Shown here: in pieces, positions 56,701 through 64,000 of the stretch
How the letters are laid out: each line of letters starts with the position of its first letter
Numbering within the stretch: position 1 is the stretch's first letter
Assembly: GCF_964340395.1 (NCBI RefSeq)
Contig: NC_135550.1
Span: 12,883,408-12,947,407, forward strand
Length of the DNA: 64,000 bases
Direction: 5' to 3'
DNA from: Glandiceps talaboti
Taxonomy: Eukaryota > Hemichordata > Enteropneusta > Spengelidae
The notes under the pieces: model-generated
The model's database searches: none
Seen by the model: only the letters and a program-made list of their open reading frames with translations
Told to the model about the DNA's origin: nothing
Translations under genes and position numbers: made by a program

Positions 56701-59700
56701 GTCCATGTAAATAAATGGTCAGATTTACGAGAGAAGATCATATATGATCTTGTAAGTATGATCAGTGGTGTTTCCAGTGGTGTCCACACACAAGAGTAGT
56801 TATGATACAATATTTATACGATCTGAGTATACTGTTTGAAAATTATCAGAATGACGACTGAATAATTATTGATATTTGTTATTCGGAGATATATTTGCTA
56901 CTTTCTAAAGAACACTTGGCAAAATGATTTTTGTGAAATGCTAATGCTGCCCAGCAGAGGCTACGGGGATATGAAAGCTCAGTATGATTTTGGTTCCATC
57001 ATTTCAATATACCTAAATATATCAAATGTTGTCAGAATCCTAAACCTTGTTGCAGAGCCCGTTTCAACTATACTCGCAATGAATATCATTCATTTACTTA
57101 CCAAATGTTTCACATGTGTATGCAATGTTTATATACTTGATAACCGATGGACAAGGGTCTGGCAAGATTTCGTAGTACATACTTTTCAACATACACTGTT
57201 GTTTATTATCACAATTTTGTCCGATAATTTCCACAAAACTAGTGTCATTACTGGCTGTACACTTGGTGTAAGTACCCCCAGAGCCTTCATACGAACACAT
57301 ACCTGCAATCACAATATAAGAGCATTAATTCGCTCTCACTGACTTATACCTTCAGATCATGTATGTATTCTAGTCTAGGTTAACGAATTGGTATTCAGAA
57401 TTCAAGCCTGATTAAGATACAAAACTCTTGGCGAAACATCGAGGTGAGTTTATATTCAAACCATCTTGCCTCTCAACACATTGTTCTATCAATTTTGTTT
57501 GTAGTAATCAAGACATTATTATGGACTGTTCAGGTTTTTGTCGGAAGAGAGATAAATCTAGTCTTACGACTATATGTCACTAGTCTTTACAAGACTGAAA
57601 AACGAAAAGATACTCACTTTTATCAGATCTTCCATACGAAGCCGACACTACGTGGATGTAATGTTTATCTTGGCAACCAAACTCTATTGTGTCATTGTCA
57701 CATCCAATCACGTCATGGTTCTCATGGTCTACTAGATCATCTGCAAAAGTGAAATTTTTCATGCTATGACTATTAATTCGAATCCCATTACGTTCACATT
57801 TTTTTCTCTTGACCTCCTCCCCATATTACATTTAGTACCAAATTTATCTTTAATGTAATTGTTCAAGTTTTAGTAAATTTAATATAAGCATTAATATTAA
57901 CATTCCCTTATTACATTCTTAGGCTAGTTCTTTACATTTAAGAAAGAGTTACAAAGTTGAGCCCATATCAGAGTTTTTAATGCATGCCTGGCTCATTTAT
58001 TTAGCTTTGAACATTGTACTGCATTATTTCTGCTTTGATATTATATTGATAAATAACCCATCGATTTTTACTAGTAGTACTTACTCGTGCATACATATGA
58101 TGCGTTGAGGTACTTGTTACAGTTATAACACGACGTGTAACTGTCGTTGAACAGGTCACTGTCAAAGAAGGACTGGAGAACCTGCAGTTCACATCTTCTT
58201 TTCTTACCACACTGGACTTGCAAACGGTTTAATATATATTCCTGGTCATATGCACAATCTGTCGAAAAAGAAAATGTTGCTTAACGATTTTGTGATAATA
58301 ATCGGAAGTGTGGCAATGTAACAATTCCTTCCAAAACAAACGAGGCACGTTTTGGTTCCTCCTGTTGCAATGTCTACCTGTGTTTGCTGCCTAGTGAAAT
58401 ACGCCTTTTCATTTACCTAATTCTCAAGAGAAAACACCATAATTTGAAAGAAGCTAGTAAAACAGAAGAGCCAGTGACTTACCAGTTGGATAATTATCAT
58501 CAGAAATGATACAAATTTCATTGTGTTCCCTGCCGTAGAATACGTCAGTGAATTCTACATAGAACCCCTGTGGACAGGTGAATTCCAGAGTGTCGCCTTG
58601 ACATCCAACAATACCATCGACCCCGTACGTTGGAACACCTAGAAATATATATATATATGTATTATTTATTGCTTAAGTTACAAAGTACAAATTAAACCGG
58701 GGCATCGTTTAATTAACCAAAGTATATAAACAAGAATGAAAATCAAACTTTTAGTTAACAAATCTAACAAATATAACACACTTTCGGGAAATTAATTAAT
58801 ATTCACACCTAAAGAAGTAATCTTACATGCATAAACTGCTATAACCCTATTGTTAGATCTAAATATCATTGGTGGAAGTCATTTAACCTTTCAAGAAATA
58901 TGGACAACTTACTGTCGTTTCTACATTGAGTAACATATTAAGCAATTGCCTATTCCGACTTCAAGTGAAACGTTTACATAACTGTGTAACAGAGACTTAT
59001 AAACTACAGTGTTAGTGAAGTATGTATATAGCATGTCAGAGAACCGACTGTGGAATGACACGTAAGAATTGTCACGTGTTCAATACAAATCTCGTAAAGT
59101 CTCGCCAATATCTTTAGCATTGGTTTATATTTCTTGTAACGAAATAAGTATGAACGTGTGTCATCATACCTTTTTCCTGATAAAACATTTTGCTTGTGGA
59201 TCCATATCGATCATCTCCAGCAAAGCATGTGTAGGAACCACGATCGTCTAGCAGTGGGGTGAAGTAGATGGTTGACGTCACCAACAACAAAGATACATTG
59301 TTTGTCTTAATCTCCACATTACTTGGAGGCATGTATATAGCGCCATCTTTCATCCATGTGATGGTAGGTGTTGGAACGCCGTAAGCTGTACATGCAATTG
59401 TTCCATTCGAACCGTAATGATTGATGGTAGTGTTGGCGAAAGAATGGATAGTGTAGTCACCGTCTGAAAAACAATTATACGAAAAATAAATGTTATACTA
59501 AATTTTTACCTTAACGTTGTCAGTCATAGTAACATTCGCATCAAAAAAGTCATAATTTAAATCTTGAAGTAGTGCCATTCCTAGCACGGTATGGTCAGAG
59601 GCAGATACAAAGTCTCTTTATTAGGTTACTGCACCACCACACTCACAGTATAGCTTCTGTCTTCGTTACAATGTCAACTAATTATTCTCATACTGAAAGC

Positions 59701-62700
59701 GTTCATGTATGATTAATATATTAATTTTCCATATTTCGTAATTCATAATTATATTATATACATTATGCAAATGTAATATTACGTGTTCACCAAACATTAC
59801 CTGTACACACGTTTTTTAGTAGTAAGTACACAACATATTTTACGGAAGACATTCTTCCTACCTGCAATGGTACAACCATAGAACTCTATCCGAAGAGCTA
59901 TACTCCCGCTCCAACTTTGTGGACTTATACGTATGTATTTGGCAAGTAGAATATCAAATAAAACGTTTGTTACAACAGAATTCGCATCTGTGTTGCCAAT
60001 AAATGTCTGTAAGAAAATTAGACGGGATATTAGACCAACATTATAAGAGGGCCATTTCGAACACCTGAGGATCTATTTTGGGGTTTTATTTTCTTATCAA
60101 ATGTGATGCATTTAGATCATAATGTTTAAGTTTAGTTATCTCTTTCAAAACTTACACTTTACAAGGGAAAATACTGACAAACGATGTTGCTTATAAGGTG
60201 TTTGAAATGGTGCATTTTAGGAGCAAAATATAAAAAAAAAGTGTAAGAAAGAAACAATTTAGATAGATCTGAAGTTGGTTATCGGCATTACATCAACACA
60301 GCTGCCAGGAATACCAAAACTGATAGTCTGATATCGATAAATCATCAACACTAAAGTAAGCCTACTCTGCAATCATTTTAGTCCGATTTATGCTAACTGA
60401 CCTTTTCCTCGCCATTCTCTTCGTACATTTCCCATGAATCACCAGACAAACTGTACAGTATATTATACTCTGTCACCCAGGCGTCCCTCATTGGATGTCC
60501 TTGAGTTTGAACCTTCCTGATACGATGAAACGAAGTAAATGTGAACTGAACCCATTGTTGTTGGTTGTTGATGATTGGCATCCAGGCACCAAACCGAGTT
60601 TTTAAACGCACGAACTGTTTTAGGGAATCAAGACTGGAAGTCAACTTCATCGAACTCACACTGATTTGGTTATCCAGTATTAAACCCTCTTCAATACCCA
60701 ACGTATCAACACAGTCTGTTGGGAAAGTGGAGACATCTTTAAAAAGTTATATAAAGATAGTAAATGGTCAAAGATCATCAAACATCCGACTTTTAACACA
60801 ACTGAAATGTAGTAGTTGACTAAAAACCAGCGAGAATCACATCATATTATATCCCAGTATTCTGTTTAGTGCTTAATAGACGTCTGCTAAAATAAATAAC
60901 GTTGTGGCCATTTCCGTGTTAAAACAACCAAGTCTACAACATTGGGTAATTCACAAGGCTGATGTCACTAGTTCAATGTAGAATACTATTGCTAAAGCCA
61001 AGACATTTTTTAATTAAACGACACTTGAATGATAAATTACTGCGCATTGATCCAGCCCTATCAAAGGTAAAATAAACAATCTTATGAAGGAAATAAATCC
61101 ATCAATTGACATTATACGACTTTAACTAATATACTTGCGCCAATATCTTCCATGGCGTACTTACCCTGTGCGCATATAAAACCCATAGTGTCTTGACATA
61201 CTGTATAATTCCATTGATAGTTTTCGCTACTCGTCATGGCAACGCATTGTACGCCATCTACGTCAGCCAAATCTGATTGGAAATCTGTAAAATTGGAATC
61301 TCCACCGTCTTGCCATTTACACAGTCCAGAGTGTAGCTCACAACCAATCCAAAAGTTACTTGGACTAAACATGGCAGCCTGCGTCTTCAGGAAATATGCT
61401 GTATTGTAAAGAGGGCAGCCAAATTAACTGTTACACTATTGACAAATTGGACCTTGATCTGTTATTTCTGTATTTTGCCAGAATAAAAGATATACGACCA
61501 TAGTGTCAGGGCTGAATGCCAGTGTGATCCTAAGAACAGGACTCTCAGTCCTCTCAAGTTTATACTGCATAAATAGGTTCCAATGATGTACCGCAAGATT
61601 TGACGGTATTTTCGTTTGGATTGTGTGTGTAATTTTAACCAGTTCATGGAACACTGGGTTATTCAGTGCAATTCACAGTATAGGGTTTCCTCAACATTGT
61701 TTTGAAAACGTACATATGTATGTTTGTTAATTCTGTCGCCCCCCCCCCTCCCCACCCCACCCCAAAATCAGGACAATAATTTAAAAGACACGTTGAAAAT
61801 GTTGTGATTGATTACCGTAGAAAAGACAACAAATTAAGGTAAGAAAAGAAAAGAAAAGAATTAACATCCATACCTGTTCCATTATTTGGAACTGTTGTAA
61901 GATGAGCATCAAAACCACTGCAATAACCTTCTGAATCGTTGAAGCTATGCAAGGTATCACTGACGAATGTATAACAATATCCATCATATGATAACCATCC
62001 ATCTATACAGCTACCCTGGAGAGAATCTGTAATACAGGAAGGAAAACTCCCACTTAATATAAAGCAAGTCATTACAAATTTCTGTTGACAATCACAAGAA
62101 GTGTTAAACAGTTTAAGATAAAACCTTCCATAACCTCAGGAGCGCAGACCCATGCAATTCAGATTTCACTATTCAGTTTTATACAATACAATACAATACA
62201 ATACAATACAATACAATACAATGCAATGCAATGCAATACAATACAATACAATACAATGCAATGCAATGCAATGCAATGCAATACAATGCAATGCAATGAA
62301 ATACAATGCAATACAATACAATACAATACAATACAATACAATACAATACAATACAATACGATACAATACAATACAATACAATATCACCATTTTACCTTTT
62401 TTAACCTCTGAACTGCCGTCTGAAATATGTTCATTGGAATAAACTCTATCCCAAGGTAGTTCATAATAATCGTTTAAAGCATGGTAAACTTAGACCGGCA
62501 TATTTAATGATAATAGTACACCAGATATGAATTCGTCATCGACTTGTTCTGATAGCGACGAACAGGCTTAGCAACAACATACCATGAATACTGTATCTAA
62601 TGCGACGACAGTCTTTTGCCGAAAATTACAGTTTCCATGTCAATACGGAAAACTTCTTGCTAATTGTATTTTCTAGTGGATATATTTAGTCTTTGATTTT

Positions 62701-63724
62701 TACCTGTAACACCTGCCTACGGCCATACTACGTAGAATCCACCGGTTCTCGTTCGAACACCGAAGTTAAGCTGCGTCGGGCGTGGTTAGTATTTGGATGG
62801 GAGACCGCCTGGGAATACCACGTGCCGTAGGTTTTTTGTTGTTGTTTTATTTCTTGAATAACATTAGTTATAAAGTTATGACTTTAGTTAATTTAAATAG
62901 TCAACAAGAAGTCGGTTATTGTGTCATATCGCGATATAGTTATCTCGTTTGGTAAAGTTTCGTGGCAATTCCCGATAAAGCAATAGCCACGCACAGGTAT
63001 TTAGGGCATAGATTAACATATTTGTCTTCTAAAATCACGAAAATACCGTCGATATTGATGTATAAGTTACTCACCTGTATTTTGGACAGGCATAGATATT
63101 TAGTACAGTACTGTACGTCGTCATCGTCATGCAATTGCTAGGTCGTGAGCATTGGCTCAGCGTTCAGCGCACACGGAATTTGCGAGTATGTTTGAAATAT
63201 ATAGTTACGGTTATTTTCAATGGATGTTTTCATCCACAGCGTTTGTCGTAATTAAAATGGGACAATTTAATTACAAATACAATTTAATTAAGTAATAAAC
63301 GCATAATACTTTGTTCTTATGCATTAAAAGAACGGTTGATTTAATTAAAAACAAAATTTAATTAACTAGTCATTCCATTTACAGTTGTTTTTATAGACTC
63401 GAACAGCGTCGACGTCAAGCCTTTTCCACCTATTTACCCACTGCTGATTGGTTTTTATATACCACCATTATATACATTTCATCTCAGACCACTCTATCAT
63501 GTCTGTAGTTGTCTGAGATTGTATCAATATAGCGCAAAAAAAAGATAAGTAAATACTGCGTATTACGTCACCTGATTGTGTGATTTCCTGACATGCGTAC
63601 TTGATGTCTAAATGTTTGTAGAAGGCAGGACACGGATCGCTACCAAATAACGAAGTCTGAATAGGTACCTCACACGATTGACGACCATCACAAAGGGACT
63701 TCATTGCGTCTGTGGCATTTTGAG
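48394..63724 (-). CDS. Secreted multi-lectin protein, 25 exons, 5' end outside window
   Basis: Exons in transcription order: 63572-63724, 61874-62026, 61165-61398, 60402-60736, 59862-60006, 59170-59463, 58483-58638, 58085-58258, 57618-57740, 57102-57302, 56430-56648, 55810-55986, 55182-55505, 54691-54837, 54087-54394, 53256-53604, 52867-53082, 52327-52533, 51792-51947, 50912-51150, 50380-50455, 49756-49875, 49082-49285, 48981-48998, 48394-48674. They add up to 5009 nt with one open frame of about 1669 residues and GT-AG borders. All introns are phase 1 except three phase-0 introns inside modules, the usual sign of extracellular exon shuffling. Modules: SUEL end, C-type lectin, F5/8C, Ig, SUEL x2, F-lectin, SUEL, SUEL half, fibrinogen-like, F-lectin, SUEL half, SUEL x2, PAN. 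There is no membrane segment before the stop, so it is probably secreted; the signal peptide would lie outside the window. A carbohydrate-recognition or adhesion role is inferred. One gene rather than two is supported by unbroken phase, not by transcripts. Confidence 0.85.
48981..49875 (-). other. Lectin gene: last SUEL domain plus 18-nt microexon
   Basis: First half 49756-49875 (LYTCEDQDDLKISCPDNYFI, VDANYGRTE). Second half 49082-49285 (LCNNNTQCTLPND, DEPCQGTYKYLEVSYIC). The microexon 48981-48998 then adds NGVVCT, flanked by TTTCAG and GTAAGC and kept in phase 1-1. Confidence 0.85.
50380..51150 (-). other. Lectin gene: SUEL domain with a late phase-0 intron
   Basis: Exon 50912-51150 (ELYACEEFEHVLSFGCNEDD, IISANYGRTNSTVC, YCDGKRHCTIQ) and exon 50380-50455 (GGDPCPDVSKYLQVAFEC). 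The intron lies in a different place from the other SUEL domains and holds the CATA array. Confidence 0.92.
50487..50834. repeat. (CATA)n microsatellite, ~350 bp, in lectin intron
   Basis: Long CATA array with a few TGTATTA and CACA interruptions, 32 bp before the acceptor-side exon 50380-50455. Long frames across it (Ile-His-Thr-Tyr or Tyr-Val-Cys-Met) are artefacts. Confidence 0.97.
51792..51947 (-). other. Lectin gene: C-terminal half of a SUEL domain
   Basis: Phase 1-1 exon encoding DNIKRQCDSKHSCIVAVEEA, then IPCGEDQPRSLDVDFIC: a second half only. It complements the orphan first half at 54691-54837. Confidence 0.8.
52096..52138. repeat. (GC)n-(GT)n-(G)n run in lectin intron
   Basis: GCGC, GTGT and poly-G runs in series. 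Confidence 0.9.
52327..53082 (-). other. Lectin gene: F-type lectin domain 2
   Basis: Exons 52867-53082 (DNLAKSKLANQSSTY, ANKAVDG, EPWWIVDLGDSFDVTRVVI) and 52327-52533 (GIEVRVGND, EQCGDVL, QYVSLQV, CEVEVYHG). Clear F-type lectin signature with the same exon split and phases as domain 1. Confidence 0.9.
53256..54394 (-). other. Lectin gene: fibrinogen-C-like module (two exons)
   Basis: Exons 54087-54394 and 53256-53604, phase 1 outside and phase 0 inside. The start CQEYYLQSR, QDGVYEIEVEG, VIVYCDM, GGWTLLLSS is the fibrinogen-related opening (G-V-Y ... V-Y-C-D-M ... G-G-W-T-L-L). The rest (RFGTWTTSS, NANWGTLVC, PGAIWYWVKE) does not follow vertebrate fibrinogen, so this is a divergent relative of that fold. 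Confidence 0.7.
54691..54837 (-). other. Lectin gene: N-terminal half of a SUEL domain
   Basis: GYSCEGQTLPIACIGKNHFI, VTKATYQAAYGNDRFC. This is a first half only, in a phase 1-1 exon; the ANYGR motif is altered. No second-half exon is found in the 300 bp before the fibrinogen-like module. The matching half appears after four further exons, at 51792-51947. Confidence 0.8.
55182..55505 (-). other. Lectin gene: SUEL domain in one exon
   Basis: The only SUEL of this gene encoded by a single exon: SIACEDERITLTCNNGYINI, SATYGRSVGGIC, LCDGERECTVDV, DLCPDVYKYVTVEHTC. All expected cysteines are present. Confidence 0.92.
55810..56648 (-). other. Lectin gene: F-type lectin (fucolectin) domain 1
   Basis: Exons 56430-56648 (GNLALFRDVTSS, EQWWIIDLGDAYDVTRIVIK) and 55810-55986 (SSVRIGRE, NVEVYCTVPISGRYISLQTC, CEIEAYYG). 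The order matches the F-type lectin fold. The sugar-contact motif H-x24-R-x-D-x4-R/K of eel fucolectin is not present at the expected place. Confidence 0.85.
56245..56357. repeat. (GACA)n-(CA)n-(TTAA)n compound microsatellite in lectin intron
   Basis: Three repeat types in series. The TTAATTAA part is self-complementary. Confidence 0.95.
57102..57740 (-). other. Lectin gene: SUEL domain split by a phase-1 intron
   Basis: First half 57618-57740 (VIGCDNDTIEFGCQDKHYIH, VVSASYGRSD). Second half 57102-57302 (NCDNKQQCMLKS, LPDPCPSVIKYINIAYTC). The ASYGR and DPCP signatures are both intact. Confidence 0.9.
58085..58638 (-). other. Lectin gene: SUEL domain split by a phase-1 intron
   Basis: Exon 58483-58638 holds the first half (IVGCQGDTLEFTCPQGFYVE, VFYGREHNEIC). 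Exon 58085-58258 holds the second (VQCGKKRRCELQV, NCNKYLNASYVC). The split is at the G of PTG|D, phase 1. Confidence 0.85.
59170..59463 (-). other. Lectin gene: immunoglobulin domain
   Basis: Single exon with phase-1 ends. TIACTAYGVPTPTITWMKDG and LLDDRGSYTCFAGDD carry the two Ig cysteines, the core Trp and the D-x-G-x-Y-x-C signature of an I-set-like domain. Confidence 0.9.
59862..60736 (-). other. Lectin gene: F5/8C discoidin domain (two exons)
   Basis: Exons 60402-60736 and 59862-60006, joined at phase 0. Visible are RFGAWMPIINNQQQWVQFTF, IRKVQTQGHP, VTEYNILYSLSGDSWEMYEE and RIEFYGC at the end. This is the usual discoidin order (GAW, QWxQ.., VxxxxTQG, YxxxYSxDGxxW, R.E.YGC). Confidence 0.9.
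61165..62026 (-). other. Lectin gene: C-type lectin domain (two exons)
   Basis: Exons 61874-62026 (CIDGWLSYDGYCYTFV, CSGFDAHLTTV) and 61165-61398 (FWIGCELHSGLCKWQDGG, VQCVAMTSS, WNYTVCQDTMGFICAQ). The fold signature of CTLD is clear: GWL, WIG, and the four core Cys. The calcium-site EPN/QPD motif is missing and WND reads WNY, so classical calcium-dependent sugar binding is unlikely. Confidence 0.88.
62178..62382. repeat. Pentanucleotide (ATACA/ATGCA)n array in lectin intron
   Basis: About 40 five-base units alternating blocks of ATACA and ATGCA (and one ATGAA, one ATACG). It is open in several frames on both strands because the unit carries no stop; those frames are artefacts. Confidence 0.95.
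62715..62832 (+). rRNA. 5S ribosomal RNA gene
   Basis: About 118 nt starting GCCTACGGCCATACTACGTA and ending ACGTGCCGTAGGT. The 5' and 3' ends pair as the closing helix. The internal Pol III promoter is recognisable: box A-like AGTTAAGCTGCG, TTTGGATGGGAGACCG, GCCTGGGAATACC. Paired changes keep the helices (GCGTGG with CCACGT). A T-run follows immediately as terminator. It lies on the plus strand inside a lectin-gene intron, antisense to that gene. Only one copy is present in the window. Confidence 0.95.
62833..62850 (+). terminator. Pol III T-run terminator of the 5S gene
   Basis: TTTTTTGTTGTTGTTTT directly follows the 5S 3' end, as expected for RNA polymerase III termination. Confidence 0.8.
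63572..63724 (-). other. Lectin gene: C-terminal half of a SUEL domain
   Basis: The exon encodes AQNATDAMKSLCDGRQSCEV, then FGSDPCPAFYKHLDIKYACQ, the second half of a SUEL galactose/rhamnose-binding domain (C-x-x-x-x-x-C, DPCP, KYxxxxYxC). The first half must lie upstream of the window. Its 5' border could be 63724 or 63726; 63724 gives the phase 1 seen elsewhere. Confidence 0.8.
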
Positions 63725-64000
63725 CTCTGACGATTGGAAGGAATATAAAGTGTATTACGTATTGAAAGACAATGGGTATGCAAAACACCGATTGTAGCTG
63801 AGGTACAAAGTTTTTTTCAAATTGATAACAGTAAATATTTCACCTGAACTTAAATAGCCATTTTCATGCTGTATACATTTCTAAATTACTTTTTTGGGAA
63901 AAAAACTCCAATCAAGTGTTTGACTGCTGAGATCTAGTTCTCTAAATGTTCATGGTGAACAATAATTTTGAAAACCAAGAGATTGTGCACTATTGAACGG
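63725..64000. other. Lectin gene intron, window edge
   Basis: Upstream of the first visible exon. A possible 25-nt exon at 63844-63868 (HENGYLSS, phase 0 to 1) has weak splice signals and is not included in the gene. Confidence 0.4.

Noticed and set aside
56869-57342. 157-residue plus-strand frame
   Set aside because: Antisense to a SUEL exon of the lectin gene and its intron; no family resemblance.
62085-62442. Overlapping 65-108-residue frames on both strands
   Set aside because: Made entirely by the ATACA/ATGCA repeat.
63844-63868. 25-nt candidate exon upstream of the first lectin exon
   Set aside because: The acceptor has a purine-rich tract, and the SUEL first half expected here is not encoded.

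Overview
The window is AT-rich, intron-rich animal DNA. GT-AG introns, short coding exons, long microsatellites, decayed LINEs, small inverted-repeat elements and a Pol III 5S rRNA gene fit a marine invertebrate, either a non-vertebrate deuterostome or a lophotrochozoan. The sequence alone does not settle the species.

Layout. 1-8000 is a repeat field. It holds fragments of at least two LINE lineages, a direct tandem duplication of a composite unit of about 1.9 kb (about 2.5 copies, each complete one carrying a LINE 3' tail and a 67-bp minisatellite), an element of about 1.5 kb with inverted-repeat ends inserted in the third copy, and a near-perfect hairpin with 72-bp arms. 8000-21000 holds three direct, diverged copies of a segmental duplication, one intact single-exon LRAT/PLAAT-type acyltransferase gene ending in a glycine-zipper membrane region (minus strand, 11621-12583), and a broken paralogue of it (plus strand, 20089-21033). 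21000-24250 has no gene, only repeats.

24252-45855 is a conserved housekeeping pair arranged head to head. XPD/ERCC2 (TFIIH helicase, 21 coding exons, minus strand, 760 codons) and PEX6 (peroxisomal AAA+ ATPase, 18 coding exons, plus strand, 1138 codons) have start codons 384 bp apart, with an ETS-type motif between them. Both models were built from splice sites and close in frame across every exon.

48394 to beyond 63724 is one large minus-strand gene for a secreted multi-lectin protein: 25 exons and about 1670 residues in the window, with the 5' end outside it. From the N-terminal side its modules are: end of a SUEL galactose/rhamnose-binding domain, C-type lectin domain, F5/8C discoidin, Ig, SUEL, SUEL, F-type lectin, SUEL, first half of a SUEL, fibrinogen-C-like module, F-type lectin, second half of a SUEL, SUEL, SUEL, PAN/apple. 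The fibrinogen-like and F-lectin modules sit between two complementary SUEL halves at the phase-1 intron position that splits other SUEL domains of the same gene, so a lectin domain appears to have been interrupted by exon shuffling. A well-formed 5S rRNA gene lies antisense in one of its introns. The combination of four lectin or lectin-like folds with Ig, discoidin and PAN suggests a recognition, adhesion or immune-type extracellular protein; this is inferred from the domains.
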